Under the pieces are notes generated by a model. That model was given only the letters and a program-made list of their open reading frames with translations, searched no databases and was not told the DNA's origin. A stretch of DNA of 64,000 bases from JAGNGI01 sp035448825 (GTDB taxonomy: Bacteria > Fidelibacterota > UBA2242), in assembly GCA_035448825.1 (NCBI GenBank), contig DAOTJS010000004.1:85997-149996 (forward strand). Direction: 5' to 3'. Of the stretch, positions 26,530 through 35,762 are shown piece by piece (positions within the stretch are counted from its first letter, which is position 1; the number at the start of each line of letters is the position of its first letter). The position numbers were made by a program, and so were the translations under genes.

Positions 26530-27312
26530 TTACTTCCAACTAGGTTCACCGTTTTCGATATATCCGTGTGATGAATCTACAAAGGTAAAAAAGAGATAGC
26601 GCGGTTCACGGATTACAGTTTTGAGAGGATCTTCTACTCTTATTCCTTTTTCTGTTTTAAGGACAGTGTAAGGAGTATCCAGTATAGGTCGCAGAGCTAA
26701 ATCTCTGGTCAGATAATACCGACGATAATAAACATTACTGGTAACCCGTTGAGTAAGTTCGGTATCAACAACACTTTTGAAGTTAGGATCAGCTTTTACT
26801 TCTTCAATCATCGTAGAGATTATATAGAGTGTATCAAGAGTCATAAGTTCCGGATTCCACTTAGTGACTCTTATGGTCGTATCAGTAACCGTATCAATTA
26901 ACTCATATTTAAAAGCAAAATTAGTGTCAAAAGAGGCATAGAAATTCTTGGGAACTTCCAGTTTAAATTGGCCTTCCGGCAGTTTGATCACCTTTTGACC
27001 ATAATAATTACTGTCAGCTCGAGTGCTGTCGCGAACCGCACTGACTACCTTCATAGCCAAAATCGGATCCGGTTGATGCGTTCCAGCCATCTGGTTATAA
27101 TATTTTTGAACATCATATTGAATTGTCATCTTATGACGACCTAATTCCCGAATTTGGCTTTCCTCTTTCCAGATCCTACTCGGAATATAAATAACGGCAA
27201 CCAAAACTATGGCGAGAATGAAAGCCACGATATTTAACACTTTAACCAGAGTAGGCTTGTATTCTGGAATAATTTCTTCTTCTTGATTTAATTTTACTGT
27301 TTCGTCACTCAA
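26530..27312 (-). CDS. Hypothetical membrane-anchored protein
   Basis: 260 residues, not recognised. A cytoplasmic acidic N-terminus precedes one transmembrane helix (residues about 25-46, VLNIVAFILAIVLVAVIYI). The rest is a periplasmic region with regular beta stretches and many Thr, Asp and Arg. The gene overlaps the end of comEA by 8 bp, so translation is coupled to it, and it precedes the PilM-like gene by 30 bp. I infer a partner in the same DNA-uptake or pilus-like complex. No catalytic motif visible. Confidence 0.5.
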   Translation of the reverse strand: MSDETVKLNQEEEIIPEYKPTLVKVLNIVAFILAIVLVAVIYIPSRIWKEESQIRELGRHKMTIQYDVQKYYNQMAGTHQPDPILAMKVVSAVRDSTRADSNYYGQKVIKLPEGQFKLEVPKNFYASFDTNFAFKYELIDTVTDTTIRVTKWNPELMTLDTLYIISTMIEEVKADPNFKSVVDTELTQRVTSNVYYRRYYLTRDLALRPILDTPYTVLKTEKGIRVEDPLKTVIREPRYLFFTFVDSSHGYIENGEPSWK

Positions 27313-27742
27313 GGGTTACTTCTCCTTTAATTTTTTCAAACGTTTTAGTACCGATACCTTTAACATTTAGGAGTTCTTCAATCTTGCTAAATTTGCCAAC
27401 CTGAGCGCGATATTCCAAAATATGGTCAGCAGTCACTGGCCCTATTTTTGGCAATAACATGAGCTCTTGTTTGGTCGCGGTATTCAAATTTATTTTTTGT
27501 TGAATATTAGTTGATTTTTGGGATTGATAGGAAGGTCGTTCACTTTTCTGCAACTCGGCGTATTCTGCATCAATTTGACTGGTATGTACTCGAAAGGAAT
27601 CAGCAACTGCGGTTGATTGGCGGCTTTTTTCATCACTGATTTGATTCGACCTCATTTTGTAGATTCGTATGGTTGCGCCTACCAGGAAACAAGCGACCAA
27701 TAACTGAATAACCATCTTTTCCTGGTGGGTTAAATTTATCAT
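27305..27742 (-). CDS. comEA: ComEA-type helix-hairpin-helix protein
   Basis: 145 residues. A short N-terminus, one transmembrane helix (residues about 10-27) and a charged linker lead to a C-terminal tandem helix-hairpin-helix domain: INLNTATKQELMLLPKIGPVTADHILEYR, then FSKIEELLNVKGIGTKTFEKIK. ComEA binds incoming double-stranded DNA at the membrane. Here it is the first gene of the four-gene run to the PilN-like gene, consistent with a DNA uptake role for the group. Confidence 0.82.
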   Translation of the reverse strand: MINLTHQEKMVIQLLVACFLVGATIRIYKMRSNQISDEKSRQSTAVADSFRVHTSQIDAEYAELQKSERPSYQSQKSTNIQQKINLNTATKQELMLLPKIGPVTADHILEYRAQVGKFSKIEELLNVKGIGTKTFEKIKGEVTLE

Positions 27743-27789
27743 TATTCCTAAAAATTAAAAATCTTCATTATTCCTTAATGTAATATTGA

Positions 27790-28941
27790 TTAGCGAATCT
27801 TACTATAACGATTTTCAGTTTTTATTTTTTTTGACTCAAATTTTAGTAGCTCCCGGTATAAATCCAGCTCCTTGCTACTGACTTTTTCGGGAATTTTGAC
27901 TTGAATTCTCACCATCATATCACCTCGCCCGGGATGTTGTAAATGCGGTAAGCCTTTATTCTTAAGTCGCAGAACTTTGGATGGTTGCGTGCCCGGCGGA
28001 ATTGTGAGGCTAACCTTACCTGTAAGAGTTGGAACGACAATTTCCGTTCCTAAAACTGCTTCGGACGGCATAATATGAAGGTCAAGGTAAATATCATCAC
28101 CCTCGCGGGTAAAATATTCGTGTGGCTTCTCCTCAAAAACTACAATTAAGTCTCCGTGTGAACCTTTGCGAGCTCCGGCATTACCCTCGCCATGCATCGT
28201 CAAATAATTGCCGGTAGTGACACCTGGCGGAACTTTAATCGTCAGTTCTTTAACACCTTGGACACGCCCTTCGCCTCCACACTGTGGACAACGCTGTTCG
28301 ACAATCACACCTTCGCCCTGGCAATTGGAGCAGGGACGAACATTTACCATTTGTCCAAAAAATGAGCGAGAGACTTCTCGTACTTCACCACTTCCGCCAC
28401 AAACCGGACAGGTCACTGTCGAAGTGCCAGGTTTAGCGCCGGTACCGTTACAATTCGAGCAGACTTCCTGGCGCCTTATTTTGACTTTTTTATTGACTCC
28501 GGTGCTGATCTCTTCTAAGGTAAGTGGCATTGTAATTTTAAGGTCACTGCCACGTTGTTGTGTCGTACGAGTACGGGTACGAGTAGAACGTTGTCGCCCC
28601 TCACTGAATAAGTCATCAAACCCACCGAAACCACTAAAACGGCCACCAAAAATATCTCCGAACATGGAAAAAATGTCGTCCATATCCATGCTTTGCGCGC
28701 CACCGAAACCAGCTGTACCTTTTAGTCCAGCTTCACCATATTGATCATAGGCCCGGCGCTTTTCCGGATCGGAAAGAACCGCATATGCTTCCGCGGCTTC
28801 TTTAAATTTCTCTTCAGCCTCCTTATTTCCAGGATTGCGATCGGGGTGATATTTCATAGCTATTTTCCGGTAGGCTTTCTTTAATTCGTCAGCCTGTGCG
28901 TTCCGCTCGACGCCTAAAATTTCATAATAATCTTTTGCCAT
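27790..28941 (-). CDS. dnaJ: Chaperone protein DnaJ
   Basis: 383 residues, full-length type I. The J domain has YHPDRNPG with the HPD triad. A Gly/Phe-rich region follows (residues about 78-115). The zinc domain has four CxxCxGxG repeats: CSNCNGTG, CPVCGGSG, CSNCQGEG and CPQCGGEG. The C-terminal substrate-binding domains are complete (GDLIVVFEEKPHEYFTREGDDIY). It stimulates DnaK ATPase. It starts 1 bp after the grpE stop; dnaK and hrcA are not in the window. Confidence 0.97.
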   Translation of the reverse strand: MAKDYYEILGVERNAQADELKKAYRKIAMKYHPDRNPGNKEAEEKFKEAAEAYAVLSDPEKRRAYDQYGEAGLKGTAGFGGAQSMDMDDIFSMFGDIFGGRFSGFGGFDDLFSEGRQRSTRTRTRTTQQRGSDLKITMPLTLEEISTGVNKKVKIRRQEVCSNCNGTGAKPGTSTVTCPVCGGSGEVREVSRSFFGQMVNVRPCSNCQGEGVIVEQRCPQCGGEGRVQGVKELTIKVPPGVTTGNYLTMHGEGNAGARKGSHGDLIVVFEEKPHEYFTREGDDIYLDLHIMPSEAVLGTEIVVPTLTGKVSLTIPPGTQPSKVLRLKNKGLPHLQHPGRGDMMVRIQVKIPEKVSSKELDLYRELLKFESKKIKTENRYSKIR

Positions 28942-28942
28942 A

Positions 28943-29497
28943 TTATTTACTTACAACGACTTTGGCATATCTTAAAACATGGTTTTTAAATTTATAACCC
29001 TTCTCAAATTCTTCTAGAACAATATCCGGCGCTACTCCAGCTTCTTCACGGGTCATAATCGCATGGTGAAGATTGGGATCAAAGGGCTGATTGACCGATT
29101 CAATTGGTTCCACACCTAAATTTTGCAGAGTCTTTTGAAATTTACGGTAAATTAGTTCTAACCCTTCGCGCAAGGATTGATCGCCGCTAGTATTATTAAA
29201 AGCCCGTTCTAAATCATCCAATATCGGTAGAATATTACGTAAAACCTCTTCACCGGCATATTCGACTATATCAGCATACTCCTTTTCGCGTCTTTTGCGA
29301 TAATTATCGAATTCCGCCGCCAGCCGCAGGAATTTTTCTTCAGCTTCGGTCAAGGCTTTTTCATATTCAGCTATTTTCGCTTCCAGTTCCGCGATTTTTG
29401 CAGTCAATTTTTCTTTTTCGCTGATTTGTTTTTTAGCTGAATGGGCTTCGCCTTTTTTTATTTCGGTAGATTTTTGGGTGACATTTGTATCTTTCAC
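28943..29497 (-). CDS. grpE: Nucleotide exchange factor GrpE
   Basis: 184 residues. A Lys/Glu-rich coiled coil is followed by the beta domain with signature FDNYRKRREKEY, ILPILDDLERAF and VEPIESVNQPFDPNLHHAIM. It releases ADP from DnaK. The start is GTG at 29497, with AAGGAG 9 nt upstream. No CIRCE operator (TTAGCACTC...GAGTGCTAA) lies upstream, so HrcA control is not indicated. Confidence 0.95.
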   Translation of the reverse strand: MKDTNVTQKSTEIKKGEAHSAKKQISEKEKLTAKIAELEAKIAEYEKALTEAEEKFLRLAAEFDNYRKRREKEYADIVEYAGEEVLRNILPILDDLERAFNNTSGDQSLREGLELIYRKFQKTLQNLGVEPIESVNQPFDPNLHHAIMTREEAGVAPDIVLEEFEKGYKFKNHVLRYAKVVVSK

Positions 29498-29532
29498 GAT
29501 TCATTACTCCTTAACATTAGTTTTTATTCAAA

Positions 29533-29560
29533 ATATTAAAATTCGCCCGAAAATATGCAA
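29533..29560 (-). promoter_or_regulatory. Promoter candidate for grpE-dnaJ
   Basis: Read on the minus strand: TTGCAT, a 16-bp spacer, then TAATAT, ending 36 bp before the GTG of grpE. It is the best sigma-70-like pair in the 278-bp gap between ftsX and grpE. The rest of the gap holds a small stem-loop (TGAGT-AAAA-ACTCA) and no gene. Confidence 0.4.
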
Positions 29561-29775
29561 TTCCAATACCAGTTGAGATCTGAATACTCGCTCAGTCAAA
29601 AATACGATTATCCGGCCTGTATTTTCAGATTTTCGGACTTTCTGACAATTTGAGTTTTTACTCAGATACTCTGGGAATTTGGTTATCATCATAAAATTCT
29701 TCATAACGGCGGAATTTAAATTCTCCGATAGGTCATTCCCAAATAAATTGAATTGTGACTATTTTCAGGAACTAT

Positions 29776-30642
29776 TTATTCGAGAAATCGGCGAATGGCG
29801 CGCGTACTTCCGATTAAACCAATTAGACTACCCAGACAGATCAATCCTATATAGTAGCGATAACTGACGATTATTTGATAACCAATAAGTCCTTGCAAAT
29901 AATTATTGAAAATATAAGAAGTTAAACTAATTACACCTGCCGCTAGTAAGGCTCCAATCAATCCTTCAAGCGTTCCTTCGATTAAAAAAGGCGCTCTTAC
30001 GAAATTATTCGTCGCTCCGACTAATTTCATTGTCGCTATGACATTTCGCCGGGAAAAAATCGTCATTTTGATGGAATTCGACGCTAAAATTATTGAAATC
30101 AAGGTCAAGCCAATAAAAGCCGTAACTACGGCAATAAAGATAAGGCGCTGGTATTTTTCCAGTAGTCGCAGGAAATTTTCCCGGTAGCGGACTTCATCAA
30201 CTATAGGATACTGACTGATGCGAGCGGCTATGTCCTCAATACTGGCCAGATTGCGCGCTTGAGGTTTAAGGCGGAGAGTAAATGAAGGTGGCAATGGATT
30301 ATAGTCAAGAATACTAAATATATCTTCACCAAATTCGGCTTTGAACTGAGCCGCGGCACTGTCAGTCGAGATGTAGTCAATTTTTTCAATTTCCTTAAAA
30401 TAGCCTAATTTTTCGACAAAATTTTCCAGGTCATCCAACGATGCATTACGATGAACAAATATCGTTATATCAAACTGGGAGCGAATATTGTCCACCATTA
30501 CTAAAGTATCCCGGGCAGCAACGTATCCGAATCCAATCAAAATTAATGATAAGGCGATAATTATTATAGAAAAAGCACCGGCATAGCCGGACCGTCCCAA
30601 GCCCCGAAATCCTTCTTTCATTAAAAACCAGAATACGGTCAT
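29776..30642 (-). CDS. ftsX: Cell division protein FtsX
   Basis: 288 residues. A cytoplasmic N-terminus (FWFLMKEGFRGLGRSG) and first transmembrane helix (about residues 22-45) are followed by an extracytoplasmic loop of about 120 residues. Three more helices lie at the C-terminus, the FtsX topology. ATMKLVGATNNFVRAPFLIEGTLEGLIGALLAAG is the family's signature region. With FtsE it controls peptidoglycan hydrolases at the septum. The start overlaps ftsE by 4 bp. The 278 bp beyond grpE on its 3' side contains no further division gene. Confidence 0.93.
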   Translation of the reverse strand: MTVFWFLMKEGFRGLGRSGYAGAFSIIIIALSLILIGFGYVAARDTLVMVDNIRSQFDITIFVHRNASLDDLENFVEKLGYFKEIEKIDYISTDSAAAQFKAEFGEDIFSILDYNPLPPSFTLRLKPQARNLASIEDIAARISQYPIVDEVRYRENFLRLLEKYQRLIFIAVVTAFIGLTLISIILASNSIKMTIFSRRNVIATMKLVGATNNFVRAPFLIEGTLEGLIGALLAAGVISLTSYIFNNYLQGLIGYQIIVSYRYYIGLICLGSLIGLIGSTRAIRRFLE

Positions 30643-31298
30643 ACCGGATTTATTATCTCTCCTTCGTTAACTTGAATTATGCGTGCATTTGCTACCCGCG
30701 GGATTAGCGAATAATTATGCGTGGCAACGATTACGGCTGTTCCGTTCTGATTGATTTTAATCAAAAGACTCATCAAATCGGAAGCGACGCGCGGATCGAG
30801 GTTGCCGGTTGGTTCGTCAGCCAACAATACTACTGGTTCTTTTACCAGTGCCCGAGCAATGGCAACCCGCTGTTGCTCGCCACCGGATAATTCCTTAGGA
30901 TTATAGTAAACACGATGTCCCAGTCCAACCTGGTTTAAAACATTATAGACTCGATTTTTAATTTCCCGAGTTTTATAGTGGGACACATATAGGCTCAGAG
31001 CCACATTTTCGTAAACGTTCCGATCCTCAAGCAGTCGAAAATCCTGAAAAATCATCCCAACTTTGCGTCTCAAAAACGGGATTTCATTCGGACGAACTTT
31101 GGAACTATCGAAATTACGAATGACAACTTTGCCCTTTTCGGGAAATAAATCCATATAAATCAAGCGTAAAAGAGTTGATTTACCCGCTCCCGATGAACCG
31201 GTCAGAAAAACAAATTCTCCTTCGTTAATCGTAAGGTTGACATTTTTAATCCCAGCATCTTTACCGAATGTGCAACTAACGTTGAAAAAGGTTATCAT
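30639..31298 (-). CDS. ftsE: Cell division ATP-binding protein FtsE
   Basis: 219 residues, a single ABC ATPase domain. Walker A is GSSGAGKST, the Q-loop is MIFQDFRLL, the signature is LSGGEQQRVAIARAL, Walker B is VVLLADEPTGNLDPR and the H-loop is VATHNY. The DEPTGNLD form is typical of FtsE/LolD. The ATG opens the ftsEX pair, with ftsX overlapping by 4 bp. It diverges from the M64 peptidase gene across about 150 bp. Confidence 0.95.
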   Translation of the reverse strand: MITFFNVSCTFGKDAGIKNVNLTINEGEFVFLTGSSGAGKSTLLRLIYMDLFPEKGKVVIRNFDSSKVRPNEIPFLRRKVGMIFQDFRLLEDRNVYENVALSLYVSHYKTREIKNRVYNVLNQVGLGHRVYYNPKELSGGEQQRVAIARALVKEPVVLLADEPTGNLDPRVASDLMSLLIKINQNGTAVIVATHNYSLIPRVANARIIQVNEGEIINPV

Positions 31299-31401
31299 AA
31301 TTTATCGTCTAAAACCTGAACAATTTAAGCGCCTGAATGTAATAAATCAACGCCGTTTATTCTAAATATTTTAGTTACCTTAAGTCACCGAAAACTTTCT
31401 C

Positions 31402-31430
31402 TTGAAATCTTGGGTCGTCTTAAATAATTT
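31402..31430 (+). promoter_or_regulatory. Promoter candidate for the M64 peptidase gene
   Basis: TTGAAA at 31402-31407, a 17-bp spacer and TAATTT at 31425-31430, 26 bp before the ATG at 31457. GGAG at 31445 is the ribosome site. Sequence match only. Confidence 0.4.
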
Positions 31431-31456
31431 GCCAATAGAAAAATGGAGAAGTGCCA

Positions 31457-32830
31457 ATGGACAGATCAAGATGTTTAGTAATTACCCTGGTTTTAAGCGT
31501 TTGTAGTTTAGCGGCGACCGGTCCGCGCTTTGATGACTATTTTCTCGATCAAACTATGCGGCTCGATTTTTACTTCACAGGAACCAAGACTCAGAGTATT
31601 TTCAGTCTGGATGCTGTTTATACCAGTCCAGTCTGGTCTGGCAGTCAGACCAACCTGATTGATACGCTTAATCTTGGTCACCATCTTATCCGCGTTTACG
31701 ATGCGGAAAGTCAAACTTTGCTCTACTCCCGTGGCTTTAGCAGTATTTTTAACGAATGGCAATCAACTGAGGAAGCTATTCAGGAAATCTGGCGCACTTT
31801 TCATTTTTCTGTCCTGATTCCGTTACCGCGTAAAACGATCATCGTAACGCTTTCTTCCCGTGATCGCCAAAATCAATTCATCGAATATTTCAAAACCGCC
31901 GTTGACCCCGACTCGCGGTTTATTAATAGGGACGAGATTAACTCCGACTACCGGCTGAAAAAGTTGATATACAATGGACCACCCAGCCGAAAAATTGACC
32001 TGCTGATTTTACCGGAAGGCTATCCAAAGTCTGAAATGCGTCAATTTCGTCAAAAATGCCGCCACTTTACCGAAGTCTTATTCAACGTTAGCCCCTTCAA
32101 GGAAGAATCCGATAAATTCAACGTCTGGTCCCTGGAAGTGCCTTCACCTGAATCCGGCATTGATAATCCTCGGGAAGGCGTATTCAAAAGAACCGCTTTC
32201 GATCTGACTTATAATGCGCTCGATTTAGATCGCTATGTTCTGACTCTCGATAACAAAACTATACGCGATATCGTCGCTCAAGCTCCTTATGACTTTATCA
32301 TTTTTATTTTCAATTCGGATAAATACGGCGGTGGTGGAATTTTTAATCTTTACTCTACCTGCTACAGTACCGCCGCCAAACCGGAACAAAAAGGCTGGCC
32401 GGAATATGTTTTCGTGCATGAATTTGGTCATTCATTCGCCGGTCTGGCTGACGAATATTATACTTCGAGCACACCTTATAATGAACTCTACCCGATGGGA
32501 ATCGAGCCATGGGAACCGAATATTACCGCCCTATTGAATCCAGCCACGCTGAAATGGATAAATTTAGTTTCTCCTGAAATTCCCATTCCGACTCCCTGGG
32601 AAAAAACCGTTTATGAACAAGCCACTTATAGTAAGGCAAGTGAATTTGACCAATTCTTAAAAAACCAAAAATATTATGGAAAAGTCGGCGCTTTCCAGGG
32701 TGCGGGCTACGCCTCTGAAGGTTTATATCGCCCTTGCCTGGATTGCATTATGTTTTCGCGCAATGAAATCGCCTTCTGCCCGGTTTGCCAAGCCGCCATC
32801 CTGAAAGTAATCCATTTCTATTCTGAGTAA
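31457..32830 (+). CDS. Secreted M64 (IgA peptidase-like) metallopeptidase
   Basis: 457 residues from the ATG at 31457; a GTG two codons upstream is less likely because GGAG sits 8 nt before the ATG. A signal peptide is present. Residues about 70-150 form the beta-sandwich that precedes the catalytic domain in this family. The zinc site is VFVHEFGHSFAGLADEYY, with HExxH followed by the ADEY third-ligand segment, diagnostic for M64. Conserved Cys residues near the end (CLDCIMF...FCPVC) probably form disulfides or a structural site, as in relatives. The substrate is unknown; relatives were described as IgA proteases but are widespread in environmental bacteria. Confidence 0.87.
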   Translation: MDRSRCLVITLVLSVCSLAATGPRFDDYFLDQTMRLDFYFTGTKTQSIFSLDAVYTSPVWSGSQTNLIDTLNLGHHLIRVYDAESQTLLYSRGFSSIFNEWQSTEEAIQEIWRTFHFSVLIPLPRKTIIVTLSSRDRQNQFIEYFKTAVDPDSRFINRDEINSDYRLKKLIYNGPPSRKIDLLILPEGYPKSEMRQFRQKCRHFTEVLFNVSPFKEESDKFNVWSLEVPSPESGIDNPREGVFKRTAFDLTYNALDLDRYVLTLDNKTIRDIVAQAPYDFIIFIFNSDKYGGGGIFNLYSTCYSTAAKPEQKGWPEYVFVHEFGHSFAGLADEYYTSSTPYNELYPMGIEPWEPNITALLNPATLKWINLVSPEIPIPTPWEKTVYEQATYSKASEFDQFLKNQKYYGKVGAFQGAGYASEGLYRPCLDCIMFSRNEIAFCPVCQAAILKVIHFYSE

Positions 32831-32902
32831 AGTAACTTTAATAAAATTTAATTATCGTAAATCAATTAGAACACATAAAAATGATAAAATAACACGCTAT
32901 CT

Positions 32903-33880
32903 ATGCCGATCTTAAATTCCATCGAAATAAAAAAACGCGCCGATGAACTTTATAAATTGCTCGATCCCTGTCAAATTTGCCCGCGACTATGCCGAGCGAA
33001 ACGTTTACATGGAGCGCCTGGATTTTGTCAAGTGCAGAATAAGGCTTTACTTTCCAGTACTCTGGCGCATTTCGGCGAGGAACCGCCAATTACCGGACGC
33101 GGCGGTTCCGGGACAATTTTTCTATCATCTTGCAATGCCGCCTGTATTTTTTGCCAAAATTACCAGATCAGCCACGAACGAATTGGCTATCCTGTTTCTA
33201 TTTCTCATTTAGCTAATGAATATTTGCGCCTCCAGGCTATTGGTTGTGAAAATATTAATTGGGTGACACCGACTCCCCATCTGCCATTTCTGGTGGACGC
33301 CCTAGCTTTGGCAATCGAAAAGGGATTAAAAATTCCAGTCGTTTACAATACTAATGGTTATGACCGTGTCGAAACGCTTCGGCTTCTCGACGGTATCGTT
33401 GATATTTACCTACCGGATATGAAATACGGCGAAGACGTCTGGGCCGAAGAATATTCTGGACTAAAAGACTATTTCACCATAAATGTTACGGCAGTACGCG
33501 AAATGTACCGACAGGTTGGACCATTGATTATAAATGAAAAGGGCGTGGCAGTCAAAGGTTTACTGGTGCGCCACTTGGTATTGCCGGACGGTCGTTCCGG
33601 TAGCGCTCGAGTCTTCCGTGCCTTAGCAGAAATTGACCCTCAAATCCCGGTAAGTCTCATGGCACAATATCACCCTTGCTATCAAGCCGTCGGTCACCCG
33701 GTTCTTGGTCGCCGAATCTCCCGTCGCGAATATTTAAAAGCCTTAGAAGATTTCGAAAACGCCGGATTAGTAAATGCATTCACACAAGACTACCTTGGCC
33801 TGGAACGCGAGGACCTTTTCTTCCCGGATTTCAATGATAACGAACGGATTTTTAATCGTCGCGATAATCGTGAAAAGTAA
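32903..33880 (+). CDS. Radical SAM protein, PflA-like (COG1313 type)
   Basis: 325 residues. An N-terminal Cys motif (CQICPRLCRAKR) is followed by the radical SAM motif CNAACIFCQN. Downstream are WVTPTPHLP and VYNTNGYDRVETLRLLDGIVDIYLPDMKY, hallmarks of the uncharacterised COG1313 family. It is a second, distinct member of the PflA-like group besides amrS at 20538. The enzyme's target is unknown and no glycyl-radical enzyme is nearby. It has no obvious operon partner; the broken outer-membrane gene follows by 42 bp. Confidence 0.83.
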   Translation: MPILNSIEIKKRADELYKLLDPCQICPRLCRAKRLHGAPGFCQVQNKALLSSTLAHFGEEPPITGRGGSGTIFLSSCNAACIFCQNYQISHERIGYPVSISHLANEYLRLQAIGCENINWVTPTPHLPFLVDALALAIEKGLKIPVVYNTNGYDRVETLRLLDGIVDIYLPDMKYGEDVWAEEYSGLKDYFTINVTAVREMYRQVGPLIINEKGVAVKGLLVRHLVLPDGRSGSARVFRALAEIDPQIPVSLMAQYHPCYQAVGHPVLGRRISRREYLKALEDFENAGLVNAFTQDYLGLEREDLFFPDFNDNERIFNRRDNREK

Positions 33881-33922
33881 AATACCATTTTATCAGGTTA
33901 TTCAATTCAATAGATTTGTGTT

Positions 33923-34591
33923 ATGAAAAAATTATTGTTCATCATTATGGTCAGTAAACAGGTTCTTACCGCCCAAACGTTGAGTCTTGGGTTGAAGGGT
34001 GGTTGGATGCAACTCAAATCCTCGCCGACTTTAACCTATTACTACGATTACTTTCCCACCTTGATGCAGGCCCAAACAACTGCAAAATTGACTTCGAGAG
34101 GCCCGGCAACCGGACTGGTTTTACAGTTAAATTCTAAAAATGATCGCCTGGCTTTAACCGGCGATATATTATTTAGCCATCTGCGAGGCAAAACCGATTC
34201 CCTGTGGATTATTGCACCACCCTACTCCTGAGCGATTTATTCCTATTCAGCCGGGTTGGAGACCAGGCAGGACGTTTTGGCGACCCAAATTGGTTTACAA
34301 TGGAATGTAACGCGCCAACCGATTACGCCATTTCTTGGTATTGGACTGAACGCCAATTGGTTCGGTATTCTCGATGCCAATGCTATCAGTGACACTATGC
34401 TTACGATCAATAATCTCGGTAAACATTTCGAAGCCGGTGCTTTTGTGTCTGGCGGAATCCGTCTGAAATTCAAGCCGGTTATCGTAGATGTCCAAGTTCG
34501 CTACGCAATGGATAATCTTTTCACCGGCAAAGTGCGTGAAAATGGCATGGAAAATCTTTATCTGGGACTAAATCTCATTTATTCAAAGTAA
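33923..34591 (+). pseudogene. Outer-membrane beta-barrel-like gene interrupted by an in-frame TGA
   Basis: The frame opens with ATG at 33923 and a short signal-like N-terminus (MKKLLFIIMVSKQVLTAQ). It runs to TGA at 34229-34231 and then continues in the same frame to TAA at 34591. Both halves look like parts of one small barrel or beta-repeat protein: LSLGLKGGWMQLKSS before the stop, then IYSYSAGLETRQ, PFLGIGLNANWFG, FVSGGIRLKF and NLYLGLNLIYSK after it. Joined, they would give 222 residues plus the interrupted codon, a usual size for an outer-membrane beta-barrel domain protein. The break may be a nonsense mutation, a sequencing error or a readthrough site; there is no frameshift. Translation of the downstream part alone is unlikely, as it would lack a signal peptide. 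Confidence 0.65.
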
Positions 34592-34718
34592 GATCAGAAA
34601 AAGTTTTGATTAACCCAGATAGACCTGACCCAGATTAGCAACTTTTATCGTAACCTAAAAACAAATCTCAAATCAATATAAAAAATGCAACACTAATTTG
34701 AGGAACGAAAAATTTAAC

Positions 34719-35762
34719 ATGCCTAAGAAAATCGCTTTTTTCGATGCGCGACCTTATGATCGCAAATCTTTTGACGAAGTCAATCGGAAATATGGTTTTG
34801 ATATTACCTACTTCGAAGCCCATCTGAATCCCGATACGGTTGAATTGACTACCGGATTTGATGTCGTGTGCGCTTTTGTAAATGATAAAATCAATCAGCC
34901 GGTTGTTGAACATTTATATCAACATGGTATCGGTTTAATTGCTTTACGGTGCGCTGGTTATAACAATGTTGATTTTCAGGCCGCTTTCAATAAAGTGCAC
35001 GTCGTGCGCGTTCCCGCCTATTCGCCGTATGCAGTCGCCGAACATGCAGTCGCCTTAATGCTAGCTCTAAATCGTAAAATTCATAAAGCTTTTTATCGAA
35101 CGCGCGACGGTAATTTTTCGATAAACGGTTTGCTTGGTTTTGATATGCACGGTAAGACCGCTGGAGTAATTGGCACCGGCAAAATCGGTAAATGCTTGAT
35201 AGCCATTTTGAAAGGTTTTGGGATGCGAATATTGGCTTATGATACCTATCCTGATGAAAAATTCGCCAAAAGCAATGGCGTTGAATATGTTACCCTTGAT
35301 GAATTATATCGCCAATCAGATATTATTTCACTGCACTGTCCGCTTACACCGGAAACTGACCATATGATCAACGCCAAAGCAATTGCGATTATGAAAAATG
35401 GCGTGATGATCATCAATACCGGTCGAGGGCGATTGATTCAGACGGAGGACTTGATTGACGCTCTAAAAAGCGGTAAAGTAGGTTCAGCCGGTCTAGATGT
35501 GTATGAAGAAGAAAGCGAATATTTCTTCGAAGATTTCTCAACCCAGGTAATTTCCGACGATATGCTGGCTCGCCTCTTAATTCTACCCAATACCCTTATA
35601 ACCTCCCATCAGGGATTTTTCACCGCTGAAGCTCTTCAAAATATTGCGGAAACCACTCTTTCCAATATCACGGAATATTTTAATGGCGGCTACCTGGAAA
35701 ACGAGGTTTGCTATAAATGTGACCACGATTGCCTTAAAAAACAAAAAAAGAGGTGTTGGTAA
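34719..35762 (+). CDS. ldhA: D-lactate dehydrogenase (2-hydroxyacid dehydrogenase family)
   Basis: 347 residues from the ATG at 34719; the frame also opens at a TTG at 34698. It reduces pyruvate to D-lactate with NADH. Motifs: RCAGYNNVDFQAA and PAYSPYAVAEHAVALML in the substrate lobe, VIGTGKIGKCL in the nucleotide lobe, HCPLTPETDHMI, and INTGRGRLIQTEDLIDALKSGKVGSAGLDVYEEE with the catalytic Arg and Glu. The His partner is in LITSHQGFFT. After the usual end (NEV) the protein carries a tail with four cysteines (CYKCDHDCLKKQKKRCW), unusual for the family. GAGG lies upstream of the ATG but rather far. Single gene. Confidence 0.9.
   Translation: MPKKIAFFDARPYDRKSFDEVNRKYGFDITYFEAHLNPDTVELTTGFDVVCAFVNDKINQPVVEHLYQHGIGLIALRCAGYNNVDFQAAFNKVHVVRVPAYSPYAVAEHAVALMLALNRKIHKAFYRTRDGNFSINGLLGFDMHGKTAGVIGTGKIGKCLIAILKGFGMRILAYDTYPDEKFAKSNGVEYVTLDELYRQSDIISLHCPLTPETDHMINAKAIAIMKNGVMIINTGRGRLIQTEDLIDALKSGKVGSAGLDVYEEESEYFFEDFSTQVISDDMLARLLILPNTLITSHQGFFTAEALQNIAETTLSNITEYFNGGYLENEVCYKCDHDCLKKQKKRCW

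Noticed and set aside
29498..29775. CIRCE/HrcA operator upstream of grpE
   Set aside because: The inverted repeat TTAGCACTC/GAGTGCTAA is absent; only an unrelated small stem-loop is seen.
34229..34231. Selenocysteine at the in-frame TGA of the outer-membrane gene
   Set aside because: No selenoprotein family resemblance and no hairpin like a SECIS just downstream; barrel proteins of this type do not carry Sec.
33923..34591. Programmed frameshift in the outer-membrane gene
   Set aside because: Both halves are in the same frame, so no shift is needed.
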